The notes below the pieces were generated by a model. It was not told the origin of the DNA, did not search any database, and saw nothing but the letters and a program-made list of their open reading frames with translations. 64,000 nt of DNA, from assembly GCF_036373705.1 (NCBI RefSeq), contig NC_089852.1, positions 34,922,707-34,986,706 of the forward strand, in the 5' to 3' direction. This DNA is from Amia ocellicauda. Its lineage: Eukaryota; Chordata; Actinopteri; Amiiformes; Amiidae. Shown one piece after another: positions 46,801 through 59,416 of this stretch. Positions within the stretch are counted from its first letter, which is position 1. The number at the start of each line of letters is the position of its first letter. The translations under genes and the position numbers were made by a program.

Positions 46801-49800
46801 GGCTCCTGTTTGTAAACGACACGGACGTGCTGGCAGATGCCTGCTGGGCCTTGTCGTACCTCTCTGATGGACCCAACGACAAGATCCAGGCCGTCATTGA
46901 TGCAGGAGTTTGCAGGCAGCTGGTCGAACTTCTGATGTAAGTGAGATGGAAATTTAAATATTAAGATGGATGTTATTTTCCCTCTCTAACCTAATCATTT
47001 TGTGGCTAGGGATGTTACACAACCCCAAGTGCCTCGCATTGAGACTGAAGAACCGATCTTGCTCAACATTGCACATAGAGGCAGTCGAGTTGACTCTGTT
47101 TGTGTGCGTTTGTGTCTCTCCAGGCACAGTGATTACAAGGTGGTCTCCCCAGCACTCCGAGCAGTGGGCAACATCGTCACAGGAGATGATGTTCAGACTC
47201 AGGTGCGCACTCCTTCCTCAGGGCTTTCTGTTCTCTGGGCTTGTACAGGACAAGCCAGTGTCTGTCTGGAAAGTGTGGCGATATTCTGTCTGTGTGGATT
47301 AGGGATGAGACTGAATAGTCAGCTATTCGTTAAAGATGGCCACTATCGACAAGTGAATCTAACATTTGTTGGTTAAAAAAATGTAAAAATCTATATTGAT
47401 CTTATTTTACAGCCTGTACTGTTGAGTGGCTCTCTGTGTAGCTGATGGTGGGATTTGTTATTTCTTGTCTGTGATTGGCTAAAATAGAAGTACCTTGGCT
47501 AACAATGGCTTCCTCACAGAGATGTTTTGTATGGAAATACTTGACAAAGTAAATTAAAATACTGTTAAGTGTATAATATGTGCAGTGCAAATAAACTAAC
47601 ATCTACGGCTGGTGTGTTAACCCACCTAAAAGCCAAACACCCTTCTGCAACACTAGCAATGACAGAAAATGAAAGAGGAGCAACAAACTAATATTATTAA
47701 GCTACATAAACAGCCAGCTATTGCAATTTATTTTGTATTCACTGGAACTCAAACGCACAGGTATGTTTCCGAACATAGTTTAGTTAAGTGGATTGTATAA
47801 ATTAGGTAGCTAGACCGTCTAATCGTAATGCATTGTATTTCGTTGTTATGACCGAAACATTGCCATAAGGACGCTTATGTTAAGGCGTTTGCATCACAGC
47901 TCACATTATTATTATTATTGAATGAAAATGAAATGAATACAAATTGAAAGAAAAACATTTTGATAGGTTAGTTACAGCTGTAATTGCAAAATATTCAGTA
48001 TTCAGGCGACAGCACAGTGTGCAGGGACTACGTGTCGTAATTTCTGGGAGACGCATGTTGTATAAGCAAGATTTCCTTTATAAAAAGTAGTCACAACCTT
48101 TATAGTTAATTTGAAACAATAATAATACGAGTGTCTGACATCATGTGTGAGAGTTGACAGGTCTGCTTATTGCTGCTATTATGCCATTTCAGTACATCTC
48201 CTAATAGGAAGGTTTTTTTTTATATTGCCTAATGTTTATAAAATATAGCTTAAAGTTCCAAACTTGCATTATTTCGCATTTAATGTATGTCGCATTTTAA
48301 ATGGGGGGCGGGAAAACAGCTGTGGAATTATCGATTGTCAATATATTTGACATGCACATCCGTAGTTTGGATAGCAGAAAGCATTTCAGAAAGGAAGAAC
48401 GTGGTCTGCTGAATGTAGAGATAGCCGTGCACAGCATTTGTTTGTTTTTGCAGGTCATTCTAAACTGCTCAGCCCTGCAGAGCCTGTTGCACTTGCTGAG
48501 CAGCCCCAAGGAGTCCATCAAAAAAGAGGCGTGCTGGACAATATCCAACATCACGGCGGGAAACAGGGCACAGATTCAGGTGAGCTAGCGGCTGCCATGC
48601 GGCCCTGTTTGTCTGTACCTCTATGTGCTCATTTACTTTTACTACAGCGTGCCAGCATAAAGACTGCTCTTCATCTGGAGTTTAAAGTTGTTTCCCTAGA
48701 TGTTAAATCCGGTCTAGCCAGCACCCACAAATGAGTCAACATCAGGTCAGAGTCACGTGGCTGAAAGTGAGGTCATCATTTATTTATTTCTACCAGATGG
48801 TAATAGATGCCAACATACTGCCAGCTCTGATAAACATCCTCCAAGTGGCAGAGTTCAGGACAAGGAAGGAGGCCGCCTGGGCCATTACCAATGCCACGTC
48901 GGGGGGGTCTGCGGAACAGATACGGTCAGTTTCAGTACCTCTCTCTGCGTGTTTGCTGTAGACCTCCTTTGTAAAGTAGCACCCTGCGACTGCGGACAAC
49001 AGCTTCTGTTTAAAGGGACAGATAAACGACAGATCATTGATTGTTCCTGAAGGAGGGAAAAACAATAGTACCTTTTGGATAGCAACTCCCAATCTGCAAA
49101 TTAACCAATAGAATCTCTGTTGTAAACTGTATTATAAGTCCAAACTGACTGTTGACTTGAATCCGTAAAACAGGATAAATATAATCTCCTCACAAGGGTG
49201 GTGATCTTCATTATAAAGGCACTGTGTGACATAAAAACAGTGCCGTGACTGACTGACCCACTGACGGATTGGTACTGCTGTGTGCTCAGGTACCTGGTGG
49301 AGATGGGCTGTGTGAAGCCACTGTGTGACCTGCTGACACTGATGGACCCGAAGGTCGTGCAGGTGGCTCTGAACGGGTTGGAGAACATCCTGCGGCTGGG
49401 GGAGCAGGAGGCTAAGCGGAGCGGCGGCATCAACCCATATTGCGCTCCCATCGAGGAGGCCTACGGTGAGACCCCAGTCCAAGCCCACAGCAAGGCCTGA
49501 AACTAGACCGATGCACACACGTCTCGTAATCCTCACCTAAATAGAAGCCTAGGATTACTGGGGTCTCGATTCCTAACCCTTCATTTCCTCACCAAACTTA
49601 ATTTTAGAGCAACATTTTAACGCCCTAAATATAACCGCTTGACTATTTCTACCGTTCTCTGTATCTGTAATTAAAAATGACCATAGACAAATCTCCTACA
49701 TTTGTATCATACGTTTTCAATGAAACATCCAAATCAGATAATGCATGAATTGGCAGGATCCTATTTGACTTCAGTGCCTCTCTCTGGCTGTCTTGTTACA

Positions 49801-49989
49801 GGCCTGGACAAGATCGAGTTCCTGCAGGGTCATGAGAACCAAGAGATCTACCAGAAGGCATTTGACCTGATCGAGCATTACTTCAACCCCGATGACGAGG
49901 ATGCCAGCATCGCCCCCTCGGTGGACCTGCAGCAGCAGCAGTATATCTTCCAGCAGTGTGAGGCTCCCATGGAAGGCTTCCAGCTTTAA
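40883..49989 (+). CDS. KPNA1: Importin subunit alpha-5 (karyopherin alpha 1)
   Basis: Thirteen coding exons: 40883-41008, 41404-41514, 44753-44852, 45072-45166, 45362-45493, 45699-45787, 46137-46236, 46773-46936, 47124-47202, 48454-48579, 48797-48924, 49290-49465 and 49802-49989. They give 537 residues in one frame (human KPNA1 538). The N-terminus [20 protein letters not shown] is the importin-beta-binding domain. The ARM repeats keep the NLS-groove Trp/Asn pairs ([46 protein letters not shown]). The C-terminus EAPMEGFQL is the family end. [13 protein letters not shown] favours KPNA1 over KPNA5/6. It carries classical NLS cargo into the nucleus with importin beta. Intron 2 is enlarged by two Tc1-like elements, and the exon 7 donor lies in a 42-base triplication. 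Confidence 0.96.
41270..41375 (+). mobile_element. L2-type LINE tail fragment
   Basis: AACTGCAAGTCGCACTGGGT, then AAGGGCATCTGCTAATAAAT and an AATAAT-rich end. This is the conserved L2 3' terminus also seen at 59388-59449. It lies in KPNA1 intron 1. Confidence 0.7.
41789..42940. mobile_element. Rearranged Tc1-like transposon
   Basis: The left end starts CAGTTAGGTCCATAATTATT after TA. Just inside, 42223-41999 on the minus strand encodes a Tc1 transposase C-terminus ([37 protein letters not shown]). From about 42170 on the plus strand comes the N-terminal and middle part ([39 protein letters not shown]-like, then PKNKQELK), followed by the same 3' terminus. The element thus has two 3' ends facing outwards and has stops and a deletion between the second and third catalytic residues. 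It is not able to encode transposase. Confidence 0.85.
43109..44329 (+). mobile_element. Complete Tc1-like transposon
   Basis: The 1221-base element is flanked by TA on both sides. Its 29-base inverted ends start CACTCACCTAAAGG and run to GGAACACC, with one mismatch (GATTATT against GTTTATT). It encloses the complete transposase frame at 43257-44297. It lies in KPNA1 intron 2 on the same strand. The intact frame and nearly identical ends point to a recent insertion. Confidence 0.95.
43257..44297 (+). CDS. Tc1-like transposase
   Basis: The frame of 346 residues is uninterrupted. It begins [20 protein letters not shown] with a paired helix-turn-helix region ([20 protein letters not shown], then the basic GRPR-like hook region) of about 120 residues. 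A DDE catalytic domain follows: first Asp in WSDESRF, second in [10 protein letters not shown], and Glu in LNPIEHLWD, with 34 residues between the last two (DD34E). It ends KAKGGQTQY. The protein cuts and pastes its own element at TA sites. From memory of this widespread fish family, a few residues differ from the usual form (for example ISMV for ISRV and FLSRHS for FLLRHS), so activity is not assured. Confidence 0.95.
   Translation: MGKKGDLSNFERGMVVGARRAGLSISQSAQLLGFSRTTISMVYKEWCEKGKTSSMRQSCGRKCLVDARGQRRMGRLIQADRRATLTEITTRYNRGMQQSICEATTRTTLRRMGFNSRRPHRVPLISTTNRKKRLQFAQAHQNWTVEDWKNVAWSDESRFLSRHSDGRVRIWRKPNENMDPSCLVTTVQAGGGGVMVWGMFSWHTLGPLVPIGHRLNATAYLSIVSDHVHPFMTTMYPSSDGYFQQDNAPCHKGRIISNWFLEHDNEFTVLNWPPQSPDLNPIEHLWDVVERELRALDVHPTNLHQLQDAILSIWANISKECFQHLVESMPRRIKAVLKAKGGQTQY
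45785..45910 (+). repeat. 42-base tandem triplication across the KPNA1 exon 7 donor
   Basis: The unit GCAGTGAGTAACGCTTCCCT with GACACTCCCAGCCCACAAGC and CT starts at 45785, 45827 and 45869. The first unit begins on the last three bases of exon 7, so every copy carries GCA/GTGAGTAAC, a 5' splice site. Confidence 0.95.
47283..48450. other. KPNA1 intron 10, likely with transposon remnants
   Basis: The stretch starting GGGATGAGACTGAATAGTCA resembles the start of hAT non-autonomous elements, but no second terminus was identified. It contains an AATG/ATT-rich segment and a fragment of exon 7, listed separately. No extra exon is seen. Confidence 0.35.
48003..48034 (+). repeat. Duplicated fragment of KPNA1 exon 7 in intron 10
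   Basis: The 32 bases starting CAGGCGACAGCACAGTGTGC are identical to exon 7 at 45724-45755, including the end ACTACGTG. Flanks on both sides are unrelated to the exon. It has no splice sites and is not an exon. Confidence 0.9.
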
Positions 49990-52500
49990 TCCTCTCTCCT
50001 CTCCTGCTCTCTCTCCTCCTCAAGCAGTTGATCAGCAGCCTGCCTGGAGAGGACGTGGTAGCTCTGCCATGGCACAGAGAGGGCCTTCCTTTGTCCAGGA
50101 GGAATGTTTTGAAGGCAGTCAGTTGGCTCATCCCACACAGTCTGTCCTTTCCCCAGGATTATATCTTCCTTTTTAAATACATATTATTGTGATTATTTTT
50201 TATAATTAATCAGACAATAGAACAGGCTCCAGCCTCCCCTATAGCACATGCACTGGACACCCTTCCCTCACGGACAGTGAACCGCCCTGATGGACCTGTG
50301 GACACTGAAGGATCGTGTCTGGTTGCCCAGCTTCAAGGATCACGGCACCCTTTCGCCCATGATGAAGTGCTGTCTGTCAGCGACTCAGTTTGATCTGGTT
50401 TGCAAGGACAATTTTTTATTTATTTTTCCAAAATCACTTGAACTAAACACTGGATTGACTTTGCTATTTGTGAAGGGTCGATTTTTCAAGGATATTACTT
50501 TCAATTCAAGACTGACTATTGCCACTGACTGAGAAGCAAAACATAGTGTGTGGAGATCTACTCTCTGACAAACATCTCCTATGTCTACAATACATAAACT
50601 GAAAGTTACCAGAATGAATGCCCAGGCATTAATTACATTGATAAACTTAAGGAAACCCTGACAGAAATAGGAAAAGGAAGTGGCTTTTTTTTTTTTTTTT
50701 TTTTGTCCGTTCTCCTTTGTGGAATGTGCCTCGTAAATTATCAAGGACTTCAGTTTTGATTTTTATTTTTTTCTTTGGGCTGGGTTGAAAGCACACTATC
50801 CTGATCAACGGTGGTGGGTGGGTGTGGCCAGGACAGGGACATTGCCATTTGCCTGCTCGGTATTCCCCAGATCATGTAAAACATTCCTGTCTGTGAATGT
50901 ACTCCTCATTTGCATGGTTCAACAAGCTGAATCGCACACTTCAATTTCCACACAGTTCACTGACTCTGTAGTTGGATGGTGTTGTGCATAATCTCTTGGA
51001 TCCAGCAAAGTTCATAAACAGCCGGTGTGCAGAAACCGTCACAGGAAAACGTCCATTTTGGAAACCAATGGGTGTTTACAATGAAATGCAACAGAGAAAC
51101 CATAAAAATGGTTGAATCCTATATATTTTTATATTTTAAAGTGTATAAACTGCTTAATGTAGTTTACTAGGAAAACCTGAGATTGTATTTGTGATCACCC
51201 AATGTTTGGCAAAATAGAAGGGTCTCACAATGTATATCCCTATACGAAATTGAGTTTTCTGTTGAAGGTTCACTGGGTTTTCATGCAGCTCACTGTGGAC
51301 GTATGCCGGGTGCATTATAATACCAGATCTGTGGTTGATATTTAAATCCTGCACCTTGAGCAGTGGCAGCCACTCAGGTCCTTTCTTCTTGAGTATTTCA
51401 ACTTATTAATTGACTGAAATATACGGTCTATTTTTATGGCTAATAGCATTGTTTTTATTACAAAAACTGAACCGAAAAAACACTTTTGTCAAAGCTTTGC
51501 AGAAAATCTGCATGTGATCTGCTAGAAAAATGGGAACAGAAATTCATTTATTTTTTGTCTAGATTTTTTAAAAGTTCAAGGCTGGCCAGCGGAGACAGTA
51601 TTGGTTGAAATCTGTTGTCAATTTCCAAAGGAACAGGACACAGGAAACAGAGTCGCCACCATATGAACATTTTCACAAGATCACATTTTTTAAGCTCTTC
51701 TTTCATTCATCCTTGCCACACTGAGATTTCTCAGTCTACTTAATTAAGAGTCTATGCTTGTCCCTCCTATCACCACTATTCAGCTGTAAGAAAAATAAAT
51801 GCTCTGTTTTAACTGGCAAATTGCACAAACCCCAGAAATCATGTGGCCCTGGGGTCATGGCCTTTAATATGCATAATATTTTCATATAAATAAGATGTGT
51901 GTGTTACGGTATCCCATGCCTTTTCAATATTATAATTTGGAGAAGGGAATTTTGAAGTAGCCACAACTGAGCACAGAGCCATTCTAAATCTTTAGGAGTG
52001 TTTATAAATTATTTGAATTTGTAAAAGAAAGGAAGAGGTTGAAGGCTAGCCTTTTCTATTGGTCTTGCATTGGTGTGTATTTCTATATAAAGATGTCAAC
52101 AGGAAACCTGCTAACTATGAGTGATGCAAGACAGAAAGATACAGAATCACTTGTTAAGGATGCTTTATTGGGAAAGAGAGATCTGTTTATTGGTCAGAGA
52201 TTTGTTTATTTTAAAGTTATTTTCTTTCTAGAAGCTGTATAAGACCGAAGGTGCCATATTGTGAAATAGACTAAAATAAATCCATAGCTGTATCAAACTT
52301 GAATTAGAAGCGATTTAATGGCTAATCCTAAATGACTAAATTGTTTAACAAGTTAATTAATTTTTTTTATGTCAAATTCTTCCAGAATGATCGACCAATA
52401 TATAATGATGTACAATACTTTTGTTGTATTGAGACTTGTAAATGTACTCTGTTATGTCATTTGCATAAAAGCTGCTTTAATTAAAAAAAGAAAAAAAATA
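49990..52500 (+). other. KPNA1: KPNA1 3' UTR and flank
   Basis: No coding exon after the TAA at 49987-49989. Several AATAAA/ATTAAA hexamers occur, including about 51788 and 52272, and an A-rich end near 52482-52500. A poly-T run is at about 50687-50704. A long 3' UTR is usual for this gene. Confidence 0.45.
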
Positions 52501-53290
52501 CTGTCTACTTTATACACGTGTATGTGTTTTTCAGGGTTCGTTGTTTCACAAAATACTTTTTACATGCAGGGTAATCACCTTCAGTCAACAGCATCTGACA
52601 CGTTTTCCTGCAAGACCTCTTGATTTCATTCCTCTACTGTTTCCCTGTTGCCATTCATGGGGAATGGGGACCTGTTGGACACAAGGGCTTGAGGTGGCAT
52701 TCTCATACATGATATATATGATATACATACAAAAAAAACAGACATATTTGTTTTATAATAATCCAGGGTGGATGCACAATGTTTTGATAAAGCACAGACA
52801 ATAATGTGATGGTTACTGCAGGACAAAGAGGGCAGTGTGATTACAGCACTGTGCAATTACTTCTCTGCACAAAAAGAAAGCACCAGATCGAACAGTGAAA
52901 CGCCTGTAAATCAATGAGGTAATATCACTAACTTGTCAATACAAATACACAATTGTTATATTGCTCAGACTATTATACCCAGCAAAGGTTATTATCCTTC
53001 ATGCAGCGGCCGGGGAGAACAGAGACCAAAAGTTATCGACCTAAAGAAGTCCTGATGCAAATTATTTTGGCACCCTAATGCTGCGCCGAGGCCGCACAGT
53101 GCACATTGTGTACTGCACATTACAGGATTGCACGGGGACAGTGGGTACAATTAACTACAACTCCCAGAAAGACTTGCTTTGGGTTTCTCTTCCGCCCACG
53201 ACTGCGCCCTTTCAACCCGTCCCCGCAGCGGGATTGGTCTATTGAAACAGCGAGGGTAGCCAATCACGACGCCCCAGGTCACTGTGAAAG
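52501..53290. other. SPCS2: Intergenic region and SPCS2 promoter
   Basis: Nothing coding up to about 53100. The last 150 bases are GC-rich and contain a GATTGG (inverted CCAAT) at about 53231 and CCAATCA at about 53260, shortly before the SPCS2 start, as in CCAAT-driven housekeeping promoters. Confidence 0.5.
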
Positions 53291-53304
53291 AACAGGAAGA
53301 AAAG

Positions 53305-56262
53305 ATGGCGGCGAAAAACGGGAAGAGTGGTCTCCTGGAAAAAGTAAGATGTGTATTTTGTGAGGTTTTCGTCGATGTATCGCTGCACGGTCGATGTGCG
53401 GGCGTGTGGAGCTGTGCCGCGCCTGTCTGCGCTGCTCCCGGCAGACGGTGTGTGCGCGTCGGCGGGCAGCCCTGCCTGTGGCCGCTCGTTCATTCACCAG
53501 CTCCCACAGAAACTTAGCGTGAGGTCGGTTATGTGTGTCCACAGCGCGCAGTGAAACACTGTCTCGTAGCACGTCAGTGCACACCAAAGTAGCTCATATA
53601 AATGTGCATATGTGTACACCGCACAGCACGCAACATGTGTGCGGTGAGCGGCACTGTGTCTACCTGTGTCTCCTGCTGCACATCGACAGCAACTTCCTTT
53701 GTACAGTGAAACATCTGACTTATGCATGTGTGTTGATTTATGCATGTGTGTTTAGCCCTCCAGATCTATGTATTATAGATCAACTCACGGTTTAATAAAT
53801 CGGTAGTTTAACCCACACATATGCTGCGTTTAGGGTTGCCTTCCAGCTATACACGATTCACCCTAGCTTATTCTTATCTAATTAAATAATCTAGAATTTA
53901 TATTTAATATCATATCTTATCATCCATCGCAAGTCCTTAATTTTAAACTGGTTCTATGTCGAATTCAGTCATTATGTGTGTTCATGTTTATGTGTGTGTG
54001 CATACGTGTTACATATAATGTGTGAATATATATCACACGAGAGAGAGCAGACGACCACAAAATATAGGAAGATGAACTAATAATCTTTTAATGCATGACA
54101 TAGTAAATAAGCTGCAGATTAGTAAGTGGAAGTGAAATGGATTCGCGTTATTTCATGTTCCCGATATAATCGATCATTGGAGTCAGTCTGGCGGCGCCAC
54201 CGATCATCCTACACGAAGTTTAATCGATAATTATGGCAAATATTGATAGGAAAAAACAGCACAATCCAGACTAGCACCCGAAATACAAACACCCGTTCCC
54301 AGTGTCCAGCTGCTGACTCGTGTAAGACTGGGTTACAGATGTCACTGAGCCAGAAAAAATGACGTTTGTTTGTTTAATTTGTATTTGTGTGACCGTGAAT
54401 GTCGTCCTGTTGCTGAAGGTCAGGTGACATTTGTCTGATATTGTGATCTTTGTGTAGATGTTGGGCAACTATATTGGGTATCTCGTTGGCCTGCCTCCCT
54501 CGAAGCAGCGCAATAGTATTTTATCCAGCCGATTTTGCCCTTAATTTCTCTCTCAATTGCAATTGTCCCGCCACATGCTGTCGCTAGGGAGCAGTCATTG
54601 AGAAAGCATGGATGTCTTTTTTTAACTTCGTCCCATTAAAACAGAAATGCAGTGTGAAATCAGCGGCGTTATATATGGACAGGTTGCCCGTTGAACCTAA
54701 AACTACCCATCGGATTACTATTTCGTTTCAGTGGAGGATCGATGAGAAGCCGGTGAAGATCGATAAATGGGATGGAGCTGCTGTGAAGAACTCTCTGGAT
54801 GATGCTGCCAAGAAGGTGTGAAAGACCTTATGTTAAACAATGATACCAGGATGTCTGGCTCCTTATTGAAAGCCATACTAAATGCAATAACACATTTTGA
54901 GTGCCATAAATATGCCTTTACATTGTTTTTTTTTTTTTTTTTTTTTAATTCTGATGTATTTTTATGTATATCTTCACTAAAAGGAAACCAGGCAATTTAC
55001 CTGTAAGCATTGGTGTCAGTTGTTGACGTGCAGGTTTTACTTCCTTTCGCAGGTACTTTTAGAGAAGTACGGCTACGTTGAGAACTTCAGCCTCATTGAT
55101 GGGCGCCTCATCATCTGCACAGTGTCGTGCCTCTTTGCCATCGTGGCGCTGGTGTGGGACTATCTCCATCCGTTCCCTGAGTCGAAACCTGTTCTGGCAT
55201 GCTGTGTTATATCATATCCTTTACCAGACAGAACTAAACCCGAGTGAGAGCGCAAGAGAGCGAGCTGTTTGTGTGGTAAAAGTGTGGTGGGCCGCTTAAA
55301 AGCAGAGTGTGTGTGGGGGGGTTTCCCCTTTGCTTTCCGCTACACAGCTGTGTGCATCCTGTCGAGCATGTGTTCTTAGTTCAGCAGTTTGTTTAGTATC
55401 TAACCGGAAATTAGTCTTAACATGACAAATTTATATGCAGATACTCATGTCCAGTCAACAATTGTATTGGAGGGAGAGATGGCTTATATGTATAGTTTAT
55501 ATACACAAGTGTTTGGTTATTTTTTCCCTTAATTGATCTTTACTTATTTTATAATGATGGGTATTCTCACCCTGTACACCTCCTACAAGGAAAAAAGCAT
55601 CTTCTTGGTTGCGGTTCAGAAAGACCCAACTGGCTTAGACCCTGACCGGATCTGGCAGCTCTCTTCAAGTCTCAAAAGGTACAGTATTGTCTGCTTTTAT
55701 AAACATGCGATATTATAGGTGTTGTCCATTCACTGGCCAAATCAGCGCATATTGTATCACACAGCCACCATCGGTTTCCTCCAGAAAATTTATCAGCATC
55801 ACTCAAACGTTAAATGTGTGCCGTGCATTTAATTCAAAGACTAAGATGTTTGGGTAATCCCTGTGTCATTAGCTGTACTGAACTGCTGTTATTGAAGGAC
55901 AGAAACATTGTTCTAATGTAATTCAGCCCTAGTAAACGCACAGGGGAAAGACTGTCACTTTATTTGACTGTACCTGTATGGACTTGAATGCACCAAAAAC
56001 TGCTTTATTTGAGTGGATGTGTCGGCCGTGCTGTTCCCTGCAGACATAAACCCGATTGGTGTTTTTGCTTTGCAGGTTTGATGACCAGTACACTCTTAGA
56101 ATGACCTTTATTGATGGAAAAAAGAAGCAGCAAAGGGAGCTGGAGTTTACAAAGTCGGTGGGGACATTCTTTGACGAAAATGGGACGTTGGTGATGGACC
56201 AGTATGAGAGAAACGTGTCTAAACTTCATGACAGTCTGGCGATGGAAAAGAAACTCAAATAA
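53305..56262 (+). CDS. SPCS2: Signal peptidase complex subunit 2
   Basis: Five exons: 53305-53343, 54732-54815, 55053-55213, 55544-55678 and 56076-56262. They give 201 residues (human 226, which has a longer Gly/Ser-rich start). After [13 protein letters not shown] comes [15 protein letters not shown], the conserved cytosolic start. Two membrane spans follow: about residues 65-85 ([17 protein letters not shown]) and 95-115 ([19 protein letters not shown]). The cytosolic tail has [19 protein letters not shown] and ends MEKKLK. In the ER membrane it is an accessory subunit of the complex that removes signal peptides. The third intron (55214-55543) starts ATATCCTTT and ends AC and looks like a U12-type AT-AC intron; only this reading restores VISYFIMM. 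Confidence 0.96.
55214..55543 (+). other. SPCS2: AT-AC (U12-type) intron in SPCS2
   Basis: The 5' end ATATCCTTT is the exact U12 consensus. The 3' end is TTTAC. A branch-like TCCCTTAATT has its branch A at about 55532, some 11 bases before the splice site, within the usual short U12 distance. Splicing here joins TC to T and restores Ser-Tyr-Phe of the conserved membrane span. No GT donor fits. Confidence 0.85.
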
Positions 56263-57690
56263 AGTTTTCCGAAACCCAGTACACACCAGCCTCATTATAA
56301 CTCAACCCTGCAACATGAGAACCACAGAAGATGCTTCTGTTGTGTAGTCTCGATTGTGTTCAGGTTATCTACTGAACTGTTGTCATGGCTGTCTAATTGA
56401 TGACAGACTCAGTACTTTTGTTTTGTTTTTAGTTATCGACCACAACAATGTATAAATGCTCATTAGTCCATGAGCTGAATCCTAGCTTCATTTTCTTTAA
56501 TGAGATTAATGAACAGGAGAGAAATTGGGAAGTAGACTTAAATTGCAAAACTCATAAATTTTGTGAACTTTATCTGCTTTGGGTTATTATAGGTTCCCCA
56601 GTGACATTTAAGGACAAACTATGTTCAGTTTAACTTATAGATGAAATACCTTCCTGTAATGGGTCTGTTCAGTAGCTTAGCATTATAGATTGTATTTACA
56701 TTTGTTTTGCCTTGAAAGTTTAAATGGTGCTCCATTCTATTTAAGGGACAGTAGTGCTATTGGAGAACTTTCTGTGTAAAAGAATGCTAAATGATTTGTG
56801 TTACTAACAAAAAAACACTTAACTGGACCGAATGGAATATCTGAAAACCTGGCAGAACATCATTGCCATTTCTGAAGCGTATACAATTCAAATTGAGAGA
56901 ACACATCTTGAATTTGTGGTCACTGAGCCTTATAATGAGAATGGGGTGTATGACTTGAATTATGTTTTTTTTTTTTGCTTGCATTTTTTTTTTTTTTTTG
57001 TTATGTTCTTGACAGTGTTTTGTCCTGAAAGCCTTACTCAGTTTAATTTTTTTTTTTTAAATATATATATAAACCATGCTCTACCACCTTATAGTCCTAT
57101 GAATGTCATATTATGACTACAGGTTTTCTAAATGGGCTTTAAGGACAAAGTATAAATCTCAAAAAGGGACTGTATCCTGATCCATTGCCTCCTTTATGCA
57201 CATTATAATGGTTAGCGTGTATGTAAAGGATGGACCACAGGTTTTCATGATCTGATCTGTATGTATTGGGTAGTGATGGATTCAAATAAATAAACTGAAA
57301 TTTAAATGCTGAGCATACACTATGCATTGCAATGTAGATTAACAGTTTCATATTTAAAACAAACATTCGTGCAGACTGTGACGGTTTTTGCTGCATAATA
57401 AATAACCTTATCTTTCACAAAATATAAATACATAGTTGTAATAGCTTTTTCTTTTTGTTCAACATCTGTATATCCAACATGTAGAATTCAGAATACGTAA
57501 TAGGTCAATGATGTGTGAGGATGCAGTTTCTTTTTGCTAACTTTTTGTCCCAGCAACACACACACAACTCACCTTTTTATATATTTATTTCCAGTGAATT
57601 CTATTGAACCCCTATCGGTTTGATGGTTGTATACTGATCTTTTGCTTTAGCTTCCTGTTATGTACTTCACAGGCGATGTATAAATAAAAA
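56263..57690 (+). other. SPCS2: SPCS2 3' UTR
   Basis: No exon. Poly-T runs at about 56965-57053. AATAAA hexamers at about 57286, 57400 and 57681. The last one precedes the start of the L2 LINE. Confidence 0.45.
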
Positions 57691-57789
57691 GACAATGGCA
57701 TTTTTATATTTGTGTTTTCTTCTGTGGGCAATATTACACATGCTGTTTGCATGTACTATCCTCCAGCTGTGCCGTGTTATTCTCTATGG

Positions 57790-59416
57790 ACAAGCAGTCA
57801 CCGACCGCTATCCCCACTCCTCAAGAAACCTATCCTTGACCCCACCTCTCCTCAGAACTACTGCCCTGTCTCCCTACTCCCCTTTCCCTCAAAGACTCTC
57901 AAGAGATCGGTCCACCGTCCGCTCTCTGCCTTTCTGTCCCAACACTCACTCCTTGATCCTCTGCAATCCGGCTTCCGCACAGCTCACTCCACTGAGACGG
58001 CTCTCCTGGCTGTCACTGACTCCCTCAGCTGTGCTCGGGCGCCTCCCTCTCCTCAGTCCTCCTTGATCTCTCTGCAGCATTTGACACCATCGATCACCTC
58101 CTCTCCTGCCTCGCTGACCTTGGAATCTCTCTCACCTGGTTCTCCTCCTACCTCAGCGACCGGTCCTACCAAGTGACATGGCGAGGTTCCTCATCCACCC
58201 CCCAACCTCTCCTCACAGGCGTTCCCCAAGGCTCCGTCCTGGGCCCCCTCCTGCTTTCTCTCTACACTCGCTCCCTGGGCCCCCTCATTGCATCCCATGG
58301 TTTCTCCTACCACTTCTATGCTGATGATGCCCAGATCTTCCTGTCTTTTCCCTCTTCTGACTCTCTCATCCCCTCTCGCTTGTCTTCCTGTTTGTCTGCT
58401 ATCTCTGCCTGGATGCACTCGCACCACCTCAAGCTCAACCTCTCCAAATCGGATCTCCAGTTTTTCCCCCACTCTTCCTCACCTTCTGCTGACCTCCCCA
58501 TCTTGATCCCCTTGGAATCCACCACACTCTCTCCTTCTTTTTCCGCTAAAAAATCTAGAAGTCATCCTCGATCCTGCGCTCTCCTACACCCAGAACATCA
58601 CCACGCTGACGCGCACCTGCAGATTCTTCCTGAGCAATATACGCCAAATCCGTCCCTTCCTCACCGACTACTCGACTCAGCTGCTCGTCCAGTCACTGGT
58701 CCTCTCCCGCCTGGACTACTGCAACTCCCTCCTGGCCGGCCTGCCTGCATCCACTACCCGCCGCTCCAGCTCTGGCTCCCGATACCGGCACACATTCAGT
58801 TCAAGACATTGACCCTCACCTTCTGCTGTCTTGACCACACTGCACCAAGCTACCTTCAGTCACTCATCTCTCCATACATCCCCTCCAGACCACTGCGTTC
58901 CTCTAGTGCCAGAAGACTAACTCCTCCTCCCCACTCCCCTTCCTCCAGAGCCGCTCCTTCTCATCCCTGGCCCCTAAGTGGTGGAACGACCTGCCCACCG
59001 AAGTCTAACAGTCTTTGACCTCCTTCCGGCGCTTACTCCACACATCTTTTCAGACAGTACTTGTAACATTAGTCCTTTTAATCCCCTGTAAGATAGCACT
59101 TCACAACATTTTACCATGCTTCTTGCATTACTAATACTTGTATTATTGATTGTTTTCCTCCTTGATCCCTTTCCCGTAGCCCTTAACTGTGACCCTACAT
59201 CTTGACAGCACTTAGCTTTTACTTTCCAGGATGTTTGACCTCACTTACTGTACTTACCTGTGTAAATTGGAAGTGGTAAAATGTACTACACTTTGAATTG
59301 CTTTGTATAAAGTAAATTTGAATTTCTAATGTTTGATGCCTTGTACTTAATGGTATTATTGCACTTTGTATTGCAGTTATATTGTAAGTCGCGATGGATA
59401 AGGGCATCTGCCAAGA

